From NCBI GenBank assembly GCA_964607315.1, contig CAZSKA010000002.1, positions 1 through 51,001 on the forward strand: a stretch of 51,001 nt of DNA, in the 5' to 3' direction. Shown one piece after another: positions 9,154-17,433 of the stretch; the stretch's first letter is position 1, and each line of letters opens with the position of its first letter. Made by a program: the position numbers and the translations under genes. The DNA comes from JAHDFB01 sp964607315 (GTDB lineage: Bacteria; Bacteroidota; Bacteroidia; Chitinophagales; Saprospiraceae). The notes below the pieces were generated by a model. That model was not told the origin of the DNA. It saw only the letters and a program-made list of their open reading frames with translations, and made no database searches.

Positions 9154-10454
9154 ACAGTTCTGCACATACTGAATTTCTTCGAAAAGTAGATAGATATCTG
9201 TTTGTTTTTCTACTGCTTATGATTGCGGGTTTTTTCACATGGAGTGAGAACATACTTATTACACGTGGGATAAAGTTAGTGGGTCGGAATGGCGTGTTAT
9301 TTGGGACTTATATGCTGTATAGATATGTCCAGAATTATGGACTTTGCGATATAAGTGTGAAAAGAAATCAGCTATCCTATTATTTGTACATTGCTTATTT
9401 GGTTTTAGGATTTGCATCTTTTACATGGAGTACCAATGTTGGATTTAGTGCCTTACAGTGGTTTATGACCCTGCAAAGTCTAGTTTTTTGCGTATTCTTT
9501 ATTAAAATTTTGACACTTATCCATGCATATTTTCCTGACTCTAAAATTCGCCTTTTTCGTTTGTTGGGGAATTCTATTTTCCTTCTCTTAGTCATATTTA
9601 TCGTAGGAATGTTTGTTAATCCAGATGTCTTTTTTCGGATGACACATGGAGGGTCTGAAGCAAGATTAGGAGGTTATCTAATGAATCCCAATGAGCTAGG
9701 AATGTTGGCTGGAGTTGGCATAGCGAGTTTGATTTTTAATTTTTATGAAAAACACAAGGTCGTTTGGAATGGAATTAAGATTGTGATTATTGTATATGCC
9801 TTGCTAGCGACGGGGTCTCGCTCTTCATTAATAGGAGTCTTAATCATATTACTTTTTCATGTACAACAATCAAATAGGAACATCATAAAAGGTGTATTAT
9901 TTCTAGGAATTGCTATTCTTTCTCCCATTGCTATATACTTTGTTGTACTTAAAGGTGGAGATCCTGAACGTGTGGAAGAAGTTCTTACGATGACAGGTAG
10001 GTTACCATTCTGGAAAGCATTGATTAATGAAGGATTACCACGTGAACCATTTTTCGGATTTGGTTTTATGCGAATAGATTATAATGAGTATTTTCAGTCT
10101 ACTAATACTTATCCTGGAAAAATGACACATAATACTTTTTTACAAGTTTTGATGAATCTCGGATTTGTAGGAATAGTATTAGTCATCTTTCAAATGATCT
10201 TCACATTCAAAGGAATAAGCTCATTAAATAAAGAAAAGAAAATCATGTTATTAAGTATCTCCATTCCTATTTTCATTAACTCTATGACCGAGTTTGGCAT
10301 ATTCGGAGAATCGAATTACGGCATTCTTTTTTATCAGCTTATAATATTAGGTCTCTTCTATTCCTACAGAACGAAATTTACATCTAATGAAAAACGTAAA
10401 ATGAAAATAAGCGGGCTAAGACCAAAGTTTCTTTCTTTAACTGCTGAAAAATAA
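9150..10454 (+). CDS. O-antigen ligase / Wzy-type polymerase
   Basis: 434-residue integral membrane protein with about ten to twelve helices. A large periplasmic loop follows RMTHGGSEARLGGYLMNPNELG, the signature region of the Wzy_C (O-antigen ligase/polymerase) family, and TMTGRLPFWKAL lies in the second loop. In a Wzx/Wzy system it would polymerise repeat units that the Wzz-like protein upstream regulates in length. It is the last gene of the operon; the next gene begins 115 bases later. Whether it is a polymerase or a ligase cannot be decided from sequence alone. Confidence 0.87.
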   Translation: MNSSAHTEFLRKVDRYLFVFLLLMIAGFFTWSENILITRGIKLVGRNGVLFGTYMLYRYVQNYGLCDISVKRNQLSYYLYIAYLVLGFASFTWSTNVGFSALQWFMTLQSLVFCVFFIKILTLIHAYFPDSKIRLFRLLGNSIFLLLVIFIVGMFVNPDVFFRMTHGGSEARLGGYLMNPNELGMLAGVGIASLIFNFYEKHKVVWNGIKIVIIVYALLATGSRSSLIGVLIILLFHVQQSNRNIIKGVLFLGIAILSPIAIYFVVLKGGDPERVEEVLTMTGRLPFWKALINEGLPREPFFGFGFMRIDYNEYFQSTNTYPGKMTHNTFLQVLMNLGFVGIVLVIFQMIFTFKGISSLNKEKKIMLLSISIPIFINSMTEFGIFGESNYGILFYQLIILGLFYSYRTKFTSNEKRKMKISGLRPKFLSLTAEK

Positions 10455-10569
10455 TTTCGCAGCTTACTTTTTCATTTTCGTCTATAAATTTCATCCATTC
10501 GTCTGTTCTAATCCTTTTTGATGTAACCCCAATTTCAATTTGGAAGTCATTAGTACAAATAATTAAAAA

Positions 10570-12957
10570 ATGAAAACAACTAGACTCTCCCTCTTCTTGC
10601 TTACGCTATGCCTTTCTTTTATTAGCCAAAACACTTTTGGGCAAAATCAACTTTCAGGAAAAGTTACCGACCAAAACGGTGAAGGTATTTTCTTTGCTAC
10701 CATAGGATTATATGAAATACAAGACAGCCTTTTGGCAAAAGCCATATCCACAGAAGATGATGGTTCTTTCCAAATTAAGAATATAAAAGATGGACAATAT
10801 TACTTAGTTGCATCAATGCTCGGCTACCAACAATACCAAATTGAAAATATTAAATTTCCTGGCTACCCCAATGCTCCACTGAAAATATCTTTGAGTGAAA
10901 ACTCAGAAATTTTAGAAAGTGTGGAGATAAAAGCACGTGTTCCACTTCTTGAACAACGATCGGATAGACTAGTGGTAAATGTAGCGAACAATGTAACATC
11001 TTTGAATAACTCCTTACTTGATGTAATGAAGCAAGTGCCAGGAATAATAGTTACTGGTGATAAAATCAGAATGGCAGGTCAAACAAATATGACGATTCTG
11101 ATCAATGGAAAGACAACTCGCTACATGGATATGGAAACACTTTTACGTGATATGCCTGGAGATAATATTGAAAAGGTAGAGGTTATTCACCAACCTGGAG
11201 CTGAATTTGAAGCATCAGGAACTGGTCCTATCATCAATATTATTCTTAAAAAAAATAGCCTTTATGGGACAAATGGAAGTGCTTCAGTAGGAGTAGGAAA
11301 AGGACGTGACTGGAAATATAGATCAGCACTTAACCTCTCTCACTATCAAGGCCCAGTAAACATCCAAGGTGGTGTAGGGTTTAGACATAATCCGTATTAT
11401 GAACAACTTGATATACAGAGATCAGTGAACGGAGATTACTATGATCAAGTAAGTCAAGATCCACAATTTTCACAGACTTTCCGCTCGAATTTAGGTGTCG
11501 ACTGGGATATCACTAAAAGACATAGAATTGGTGTTTCTTCGCAGTATAGACGAAATAATAGAGATAATCAACTTACGAATACCACAAGTATAGATTTTGG
11601 TGATCCTGCAATAAATGATATTTCATTTGTATCCATAAATAATGAAAATAGCAATTGGAATTTATTTTCTGTAAACCCATATTATACTTTTGAAATTGAT
11701 ACCATGGGACAAAAGTTAGCAGTAGATTTTGATTTTGCAACTTTTAGAAGATTAGGAACGAATACCTTAACGAATGATTCCGAAATATATCCAGGACAGG
11801 AATTTTCTAGAAATGGAAATACTAATATTTATGGAGCAAAAATAGATTATACCTATCCTCTGAATAAAAACATTACATTTTCTACAGGTGCACAATATAA
11901 TCTTGCGGATCTCGACAATGATTTCAAAGCTTTTGATCAGGAAGAAGACGGATTCTTTGCACTTAATTCCAATGAAAGTAATCAATTCTTATTCTCAGAG
12001 CAGATAATTGCAGCCTATGTTAAAAGTACTTGGTCATATAAAAAATGGAAAGGTACTATTGGTCTACGATATGAAGATAGTGAAAGTATAGGTCGATCAG
12101 TACAAGTGGATACTACGCTAAGAAGAGATATAGAACAGTTTTTCCCTAGTTTTAGTATAAGCAGAGAAATAAAAGGTCCATTGGCAGCATCATTTGCTTA
12201 CAGTTATAGAATTGATAGACCGAGATATAATAGTCTGAACCCATTCCGTTTTTATCTTGATCCGTTTACTTTTGATAGAGGAAATCCATCATTACAGCCA
12301 GCATTTACACATAGTGGTAAATTAAATCTTAGTTACGATAATCAACCATTCTTTAATGTGGAGTATAAGGACACAAGAGATGCAATGGTTCAAGTATTAG
12401 AGCAAAATGATGAAACGGGAACTACGAATCAAGTAATTCTGAATCTTGAATCATTCAAAACTTTTAATACGAGCTTATTTTTTCCTTTGGATTTTATACC
12501 GAAAATTTCAGGTTATGGTGGTGCAATTCTAAATTATTCTTTCTTTGATTCAGCGATCAATGATGTAGATATTTTACGAAATAGATGGACAGTTACTACA
12601 TTCCTTCAGACAAATTTCACCTTACCTTATGATATCAATACTGAAATAACAGGATGGTATAATAGCGGTGAACTTGATGGTGTAATAACAGGAGAATATC
12701 TTTATGGCGTTGATATAGGATTTAGTAAAAAAATACTGAATAATAAAGGAAGACTTAGCTTCGGTGTAGATAATTTATTTTGGAGACCATTCCATGGAAA
12801 TGTCCAATATTCTACTGTTGATTTAAGTGTAATTAGTAGATGGGATGCACCAGTCGCTAACTTCCAATTCTCCTATAAATTTGGTAATCCAAGTCTTAAA
12901 AAGAAAGAAAAAGCAGGAGGTAGCGGTAGCGATATGTTAAGAAGAGCATCGAACTAA
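10570..12957 (+). CDS. outer-membrane beta-barrel receptor with carboxypeptidase-regulatory-like and plug domains
   Basis: 795 residues with a signal peptide (cleavage near FGQ, residue 25). A CarboxypepD_reg-like beta domain (about 27-112) starts LSGKVTDQNGEGIFFATI. A TonB-dependent-receptor plug domain (about 125-230) follows, with LNNSLLDVMKQVPGI and an MTILINGK segment. A long beta barrel reaches the C-terminus and matches the outer membrane beta-barrel protein family common in Bacteroidota. No SusD-like partner lies beside it, so it is not part of a polysaccharide-utilisation pair. The substrate is unknown. It is transcribed alone and sits upstream of a Fur-family gene, but no Fur box was recognised. 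Confidence 0.88.
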   Translation: MKTTRLSLFLLTLCLSFISQNTFGQNQLSGKVTDQNGEGIFFATIGLYEIQDSLLAKAISTEDDGSFQIKNIKDGQYYLVASMLGYQQYQIENIKFPGYPNAPLKISLSENSEILESVEIKARVPLLEQRSDRLVVNVANNVTSLNNSLLDVMKQVPGIIVTGDKIRMAGQTNMTILINGKTTRYMDMETLLRDMPGDNIEKVEVIHQPGAEFEASGTGPIINIILKKNSLYGTNGSASVGVGKGRDWKYRSALNLSHYQGPVNIQGGVGFRHNPYYEQLDIQRSVNGDYYDQVSQDPQFSQTFRSNLGVDWDITKRHRIGVSSQYRRNNRDNQLTNTTSIDFGDPAINDISFVSINNENSNWNLFSVNPYYTFEIDTMGQKLAVDFDFATFRRLGTNTLTNDSEIYPGQEFSRNGNTNIYGAKIDYTYPLNKNITFSTGAQYNLADLDNDFKAFDQEEDGFFALNSNESNQFLFSEQIIAAYVKSTWSYKKWKGTIGLRYEDSESIGRSVQVDTTLRRDIEQFFPSFSISREIKGPLAASFAYSYRIDRPRYNSLNPFRFYLDPFTFDRGNPSLQPAFTHSGKLNLSYDNQPFFNVEYKDTRDAMVQVLEQNDETGTTNQVILNLESFKTFNTSLFFPLDFIPKISGYGGAILNYSFFDSAINDVDILRNRWTVTTFLQTNFTLPYDINTEITGWYNSGELDGVITGEYLYGVDIGFSKKILNNKGRLSFGVDNLFWRPFHGNVQYSTVDLSVISRWDAPVANFQFSYKFGNPSLKKKEKAGGSGSDMLRRASN

Positions 12958-12991
12958 TTATTGTACGAATTGTTAATACAAATACAGATTA

Positions 12992-13073
12992 ATGCAATTT
13001 GAACTATATGTGTGCGGAAAAAATTAAGGAATTAATTAGAAATATTGTCGTAAATATATAGTTCAAATTGTAT
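12992..13073. repeat. 15-bp perfect inverted repeat around a 46-bp spacer (MITE-like or long hairpin)
   Basis: The arm at 12995-13009 (CAATTTGAACTATAT) recurs as its exact reverse complement at 13056-13070. Pairing can be extended both outward and inward by one G:T and one or two A:T pairs. The unit lies entirely in the gap between the receptor stop and the Fur-family start. It could be a long terminator-like hairpin, a small non-autonomous element, or a regulatory hairpin in the Fur-family leader. Confidence 0.6.
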
Positions 13074-13100
13074 AAAATTAATTTTTATAAAAGTTAATCT

Positions 13101-13108
13101 TACATTTG
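13101..13108 (+). promoter_or_regulatory. TAnnTTTG -7 element immediately before the Fur-family start codon
   Basis: TACATTTG matches the Bacteroidota -7 consensus TAnnTTTG and ends four bases before the ATG at 13113. Transcription would begin at or near the start codon, giving a leaderless or nearly leaderless message. No TTG was seen at the ideal -33 spacing, so this is tentative. Confidence 0.45.
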
Positions 13109-13112
13109 TACT

Positions 13113-13541
13113 ATGGCTGTTACTGAAAATGAAGATGCAAAAGCAATACTTAAGAAACACAAACTACGTGTTACACCTATGCGTATGGAAGTCTTGAATG
13201 TATTTTTAAGTAATTCAAGTAATGCCTTATCTAATCAACAGTTTGAGTCCGAAATAGAAGTCACCGATAGAGTTACCTTATATAGAACACTTAAAACCTT
13301 CCAAAAAAATGGAATTATTCATGAGGTTTTGGATGGTAGTGGAGCTTCTAAATATGCCTTGTGTCATCACGACTGTTCTAGTCATGAACATCTTGATAAT
13401 CATGCACATTTTCACTGTATAACATGTGAGAAAACAATTTGCTTAGAGGAGATTGAAACTCCTGAAATTACATTACCAAAGGGATTTTCTTCGAGTGAAA
13501 GTTACCTGGTTTTCAAAGGCGTTTGTGAGACGTGCAAGTAA
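13113..13541 (+). CDS. Fur-family metal- or peroxide-responsive transcriptional regulator
   Basis: 142 residues with the Fur architecture. The N-terminal winged helix (LRVTPMRMEVLNVFL at about 18-32, DRVTLYRTLKTFQKNGIIHEV at about 52-72) binds DNA. The C-terminal dimerisation domain has two CxxC pairs (C102/C105 and C138/C141) forming the structural zinc site, plus a histidine-rich stretch (H97, H99, H101, and HH at 85-86) for the regulatory metal. Sequence alone does not separate Fur, Zur and PerR. Its stop overlaps the GTG start of the following methyltransferase, so the two are likely co-translated. Confidence 0.92.
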   Translation: MAVTENEDAKAILKKHKLRVTPMRMEVLNVFLSNSSNALSNQQFESEIEVTDRVTLYRTLKTFQKNGIIHEVLDGSGASKYALCHHDCSSHEHLDNHAHFHCITCEKTICLEEIETPEITLPKGFSSSESYLVFKGVCETCK

Positions 13542-14242
13542 AGTATAAAATTTCTTGGTGGAAATATCTCTTCTCTTATTTTATAGAAATAGAATTAGAA
13601 AAAATAACTTCAGAAATTAGTGGTGATTTATCGGTATGTATTTCTGATGGACGCCTCCAGTTGAATGCAAAAAAAGCCATTTATAGTTGGGAAGATAAAT
13701 ACGACAATTTTCTAAAGGCTTTTGATTATATTTTTACTGGTAAAGATGAGGATTTGGGTCGGGGCCCAAAAGAGGATGTTTTTTCATTATTGGTATTGGG
13801 TTATGGAATGGGGAGTATTCCATATATGCTGGAGAAACGACATAATAAGAGATTCGACTGTACAGGAATAGAGTTAGATGAAGACATCATATATCTCTCT
13901 AATCGCTATGCTAATTATGGATTAAAATCTGGCATCCAAATTATACAGGCTTCTGCTGATTTGTTTATAGAGATAACAGAGCAAACATACGAGATGATTT
14001 GTATCGATATTTTCATACAAGACAAGATTCCTGCTCAGTTTTTAAAGAGTGAATTTCTTGAGATGGTATCTCGTAAAGTTGTGCCTGGGGGTTATGTTCT
14101 ATTTAATCATTTAGCTAACAAGGAGGAGGAAATCCAATTTGCTGAAGCGTACTTCAAAGATGTGTTCAAAAAACGTTTTCCCATTAGTCGACTATTAGAT
14201 GTCGGCGGAAATTATATGATGATTGGGTTAATGAAAGATTAG
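13532..14242 (+). CDS. spermidine-synthase-like SAM-dependent methyltransferase fold protein
   Basis: 236 residues starting with GTG inside the end of the Fur-family gene (10-base overlap). The glycine-rich nucleotide motif is LVLGYGMGSIPYML (about 87-100), with an acidic residue of motif II in TGIELDEDIIYLS and a motif IV-like YEMICIDIF. This is the spermidine/spermine synthase-like Rossmann arrangement, but the polyamine-synthase gatekeeper residues are not obvious, so the substrate is unknown. Translational coupling to the Fur-type regulator is conserved-looking but may be only an operon convenience. Confidence 0.75.
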   Translation: MQVKYKISWWKYLFSYFIEIELEKITSEISGDLSVCISDGRLQLNAKKAIYSWEDKYDNFLKAFDYIFTGKDEDLGRGPKEDVFSLLVLGYGMGSIPYMLEKRHNKRFDCTGIELDEDIIYLSNRYANYGLKSGIQIIQASADLFIEITEQTYEMICIDIFIQDKIPAQFLKSEFLEMVSRKVVPGGYVLFNHLANKEEEIQFAEAYFKDVFKKRFPISRLLDVGGNYMMIGLMKD

Positions 14243-14312
14243 AATAACAGAGTTTTAGTAGTCAGATTTGAAACATTCCAAATAGCTTAAGGGAATGTCA
14301 GAATAAAGTGCT

Positions 14313-14762
14313 TTAAGATTCCTGTTCAATAAGTGCTTCGCAAGCTTCTTTTATCATGTGAAATACATTCTCAAAACCACCTTCATAATATGGATCTGGT
14401 ACAGCTCTGTTTTCATTAGGGTAAGAATAATTCAACAACATTTTGACTTTAGCTTTTTGCTCAGGTGTAGAACATAAATGTAAGGTGTTTTTATAATTCT
14501 GTTGATCCATTACTATAAGTAAATCATATTGATCAATGTGCATTTTGCTTAACTGTTGAGACCGTTGTGTAGTGATATCAATATTATGTTGGGCAGAGAC
14601 AGCAATAGACTCGGCATGAGGCTTTTCGCCCTGATGAAAACCAGATGTCCCGGCACTTTGGACGTACCAGTCCAAACCTTTTTCTTCTACTAAATTTCTT
14701 AAAATTCCTTCAGCAATAGGTGATCTACAAATATTACCTAAGCAAATCATTAATATTTTCAT
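14313..14762 (-). CDS. low-molecular-weight protein-tyrosine phosphatase
   Basis: 149 residues, standard length. The catalytic P-loop CX5R is C7-LGNIC-R13 followed by S14. The general acid is in the DPYYEGG loop near residue 120. It dephosphorylates phosphotyrosine, and in bacteria often opposes BY-kinases of polysaccharide export. Here it lies in a three-gene overlapping reverse-strand group (4-base overlap with the upstream hexapeptide protein) rather than in the exopolysaccharide operon. The nearby BY-kinase-like protein looks catalytically dead, so its target is probably another protein. Confidence 0.93.
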   Translation of the reverse strand: MKILMICLGNICRSPIAEGILRNLVEEKGLDWYVQSAGTSGFHQGEKPHAESIAVSAQHNIDITTQRSQQLSKMHIDQYDLLIVMDQQNYKNTLHLCSTPEQKAKVKMLLNYSYPNENRAVPDPYYEGGFENVFHMIKEACEALIEQES

Positions 14763-15355
14763 TTTCCTATAATATTATTCCATGTATCAAACAATGTTTC
14801 TTGTGCTGGTCTATTCTCAGGTATTTCTCTTAGAGGTTCTACTTCCTCCATGTGGTGTTTACAGTCATGAGGCAATGTCTGATATAATTTAGTTCCTGCT
14901 GTTTTCCATTGGATCATTTTATCGGAAACCTCTTTTATTTTTTTAGCGGGATTTCCTACAATAAGCGAATTTGCTTCGAAAACTGCGTCAGCTTTTACGA
15001 AAGCAAGTGCTCCTACAATACAATTTTCACCAATTATGGCATTATCCATGATCACTGCATTCATTCCTATCATGCAATTCTCCTTAAGATGTGCTCCATG
15101 AATAATTGCTCCATGTCCTACATGTGCATTATTCTCCAGGATAGCGTGTTTCCCAGGAAACATATGAATGGTGCAGTTTTCTTGCACATTACAACCATCT
15201 TTAATAATGATTCCACCCCAATCTCCTCTTAATACAGCTCCAGGACCTATATATGCTTTTTTGCCGATTATAACATTTCCTACTACTGTAGCAAGAGGGT
15301 GAACAAATGCTGATTCGTCAATGATAGGAATGAATCCTTTAAAAGAATAGATCAT
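14759..15355 (-). CDS. gamma-carbonic-anhydrase-like left-handed beta-helix protein (PaaY/CaiE type)
   Basis: 198 residues built from hexapeptide repeats (for example GNVIIGKKAYIGPGAVLRGD, about 26-45) that form a left-handed beta-helix. The metal-binding histidine region NNAHVGHGAIIHGA and the C-terminal alpha-helical tail match the PaaY/gamma-carbonic-anhydrase group (usual length about 170-200). It is either a zinc- or iron-dependent carbonic anhydrase or a thioesterase-like member. It overlaps both neighbours by 4 bases (YkgJ-like upstream, phosphatase downstream), so all three are made from one message. Confidence 0.88.
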   Translation of the reverse strand: MIYSFKGFIPIIDESAFVHPLATVVGNVIIGKKAYIGPGAVLRGDWGGIIIKDGCNVQENCTIHMFPGKHAILENNAHVGHGAIIHGAHLKENCMIGMNAVIMDNAIIGENCIVGALAFVKADAVFEANSLIVGNPAKKIKEVSDKMIQWKTAGTKLYQTLPHDCKHHMEEVEPLREIPENRPAQETLFDTWNNIIGK

Positions 15356-15807
15356 AAATTGTAGGTTTTAGAGATTTTGTCGTTCATTAGTTGTAAGATT
15401 TCCTCGGTTGCTGGACATATTTTAGCATTAATTTCATGGAGGTGTATTCTCTTTAAAAAGTCCCCGTCATTGGTATGTGGATAGGAACGACAGGCATTAG
15501 GACGTACTTCATAGATACTGCACGAATTATCTTCTTGCAAAAACTGGCAGGGCACGGAGTCAAAAGATACGCTTCCGTCAATATCTTCAAGGGTGTAATT
15601 TCTTTTGAAATTTTTGGGCGTAAGCCCCAAAAACTTAGCGATTCTCTTTATATCAGAATTAGTAACTAGTGGAGGTGCCGACTTACAACAATTTGCACAG
15701 TCAAGACAGTCCGTTCGATCAAAAACTTGATTATGTATTTTGGAAACTAGTGCGTTTAGCTCTTTTTCTTTTCCCCTTAGCTGTAGAAATTTTTCTTGTC
15801 TAGCCAT
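15352..15807 (-). CDS. YkgJ-family cysteine-cluster protein
   Basis: 151 residues with the YkgJ zinc/iron-chelating cysteine pattern: CLDCANCCKSAPP near 37-47, then CQFLQEDNSCSIYEVRPNACRSYP in the middle. These eight or so cysteines bind a metal or Fe-S cluster; the cellular role is unknown for most members. It is the first of three overlapping genes ending with the LMW phosphatase and starts 28 bases after the stop of the polysaccharide deacetylase on the same strand. Confidence 0.9.
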   Translation of the reverse strand: MARQEKFLQLRGKEKELNALVSKIHNQVFDRTDCLDCANCCKSAPPLVTNSDIKRIAKFLGLTPKNFKRNYTLEDIDGSVSFDSVPCQFLQEDNSCSIYEVRPNACRSYPHTNDGDFLKRIHLHEINAKICPATEEILQLMNDKISKTYNL

Positions 15808-15835
15808 ATGCAGAATAAAGGTAACAAAGTTTTCT

Positions 15836-16483
15836 TTAAGCCAGTTTCAGTTTTTTAGAGTAAATATGATTATCATTTAAAGCAGAAAAAGTATAACCTA
15901 AATTGCTAAAATGCTCTAGTACTTTTGGCAAAACAATTTTCAGTTTATCGTAAGCTTTAATACTGTCATGAAAGACTAAAATGCTGCCTTCTTTAGTTGA
16001 CTTTATTACTTTATCAAAACATTCTTTCGCAGTAATTTTAGGATCAAAGTCACCACTTAAAACATCCCACATGATAATTTTGTAATGCCTAGACAAAAAC
16101 TGAGTTTGCTTCGGTTTTAACTTACCGTAAGGTGGTCTGAATAATTCAGATTCTATAATACTTGCACATTTTCTTACATTGTGAAAGTAGGTGATGTTAT
16201 CGGTTGACCAACCATTAAGATGGTTAAATGTATGATTACCTATCGTGTGATTATTTTCTAAAAGACTATTATAGATTTCAGGGTGTTTCTTTACATTATC
16301 TCCTACACAAAAAAAGCTCGCTTTTGCATTAAATTTATTCAATATTTCTATAACCCAAGGAGTTACTTCTGGGATAGGTCCATCGTCAAAAGTCAGAAAA
16401 ATTTCTTTCTCTGCATCTTCTATTTTCCAGGTATAACTGGGGAATAAATTTTGAATAAAAATAGGAGTCTTTGTAAGATACAT
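15836..16483 (-). CDS. polysaccharide deacetylase (NodB homology domain, CE4)
   Basis: 215 residues forming a single NodB domain. Motif 1 is TFDDGP (catalytic base D33, metal ligand D34). Motif 2 is H84-TFN-H88 (metal ligands). Motif 3 is FRPPYG near residue 118. A C-terminal LVFHDS segment supplies the last motif. It removes acetyl groups from N-acetylglucosamine-containing polymers such as peptidoglycan or exopolysaccharide. No secretion signal is evident, although the N-terminus (LTKTPIFIQNLFPSY) is hydrophobic and resembles other Bacteroidota members. It probably heads the reverse-strand operon. Confidence 0.92.
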   Translation of the reverse strand: MYLTKTPIFIQNLFPSYTWKIEDAEKEIFLTFDDGPIPEVTPWVIEILNKFNAKASFFCVGDNVKKHPEIYNSLLENNHTIGNHTFNHLNGWSTDNITYFHNVRKCASIIESELFRPPYGKLKPKQTQFLSRHYKIIMWDVLSGDFDPKITAKECFDKVIKSTKEGSILVFHDSIKAYDKLKIVLPKVLEHFSNLGYTFSALNDNHIYSKKLKLA

Positions 16484-16714
16484 AAAAAGTAAACGAGAAA
16501 GTAAGTAAATTGATTATGGGAGTTAGTGTAAAAACGTAAAATTTAGGAAAAACGCTGCCTTATACAGTTGACACATTAAATTAATTTTTAATATGTATTG
16601 TGACTTTTTATCGTCTTAAAGTACTATGAGTAATGTGTTTGGGAGTTTTTTTTAAAAAAGTCAGAAAAATTTGGAACGAAATGGCGTGTTCATTACACTA
16701 ATAAGAAAAAAGTA

Positions 16715-17407
16715 ATGAAGATGCATAATACAGTTGCAATTACTGCCTGGGAGGAAGAGGAAAGACCTCGGGAGAAATTAGCAATGTGGGGTAAGAATTT
16801 ACTATCATTAACTGATTTATTAGCTATTATTATAGGCTCTGGTAATAAGCAGTTTAATGCTGTAGACTTGGCTCGTTCCATATTAAATCAATATCCTGCT
16901 TCCAAGTTACCTTATCTGAAAGTAAACGATTTATGTGCATTTCCTGGAATTGGTAAAGCAAAGGCAGTGAGTATTATTGCGGCATTAGAGTTAGGAAAAA
17001 GATGCAGTAGAGAGGAGAATGAGTTACCAAAGAAAATAGTGAGCAGTAAGGATGTATATGATTTATTAAAAGATAAATTTGCCAACCTTGAACATGAAGA
17101 ATTTTGGATGGTTTGCCTGAATACAGGGGGTAGGGTAATCAGTATTGAAATGGTCTCGAAAGGTGGAATTAATCGAACAATAGTTGATCCTGTGATTGTT
17201 ATGCGTAAGGCGATAGAACACATGTCGAATTCTATTATTTTAGCACATAATCATCCATCTGGAAATTTAGCAGTATCAAGTGCGGACAGAAGACTCACAA
17301 CGAATATTTTTGAAATATGTCAACTATTAAACATAGGGCTTTTAGATCATGTCATATTTACAGACAATGGATTTACAAGCTTTGCTGATGAAGGATATAT
17401 TGACTAA
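16715..17407 (+). CDS. radC: RadC-family JAB/MPN+ protein with HhH domain
   Basis: 230 residues, full length for chromosomal RadC. An N-terminal UPF0758 helical part contains a helix-hairpin-helix (LCAFPGIGKAKAVSIIAAL, about 70-90). The C-terminal JAB domain has the complete JAMM metal site: H178 and H180 in HNHPSGN, S188 and D191 (HxHx7Sx2D). The historical link to DNA repair is weak, and the function is unsettled. A second, shorter JAB-only RadC is encoded on the island at 47849. An upstream ATG-poor gap of 231 bases separates it from the divergent deacetylase. Confidence 0.92.
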   Translation: MKMHNTVAITAWEEEERPREKLAMWGKNLLSLTDLLAIIIGSGNKQFNAVDLARSILNQYPASKLPYLKVNDLCAFPGIGKAKAVSIIAALELGKRCSREENELPKKIVSSKDVYDLLKDKFANLEHEEFWMVCLNTGGRVISIEMVSKGGINRTIVDPVIVMRKAIEHMSNSIILAHNHPSGNLAVSSADRRLTTNIFEICQLLNIGLLDHVIFTDNGFTSFADEGYID

Positions 17408-17433
17408 TTTAGCGTCAATTAAAAATAAATTCA

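Noticed and set aside
14256..14296. ACATTCC/GGAATGT inverted repeat between the methyltransferase and phosphatase genes
   Set aside because: A seven-base stem with a 12-base loop and no T run on either side; too weak to call a terminator.
15612..15636. Palindrome TTTTTGGGCGTAAGCCCCAAAAA similar to the one at 37549
   Set aside because: It lies inside the YkgJ-like coding region and encodes the ordinary LGLTPKNF stretch of that family; the similarity to the 37549 palindrome is probably chance.
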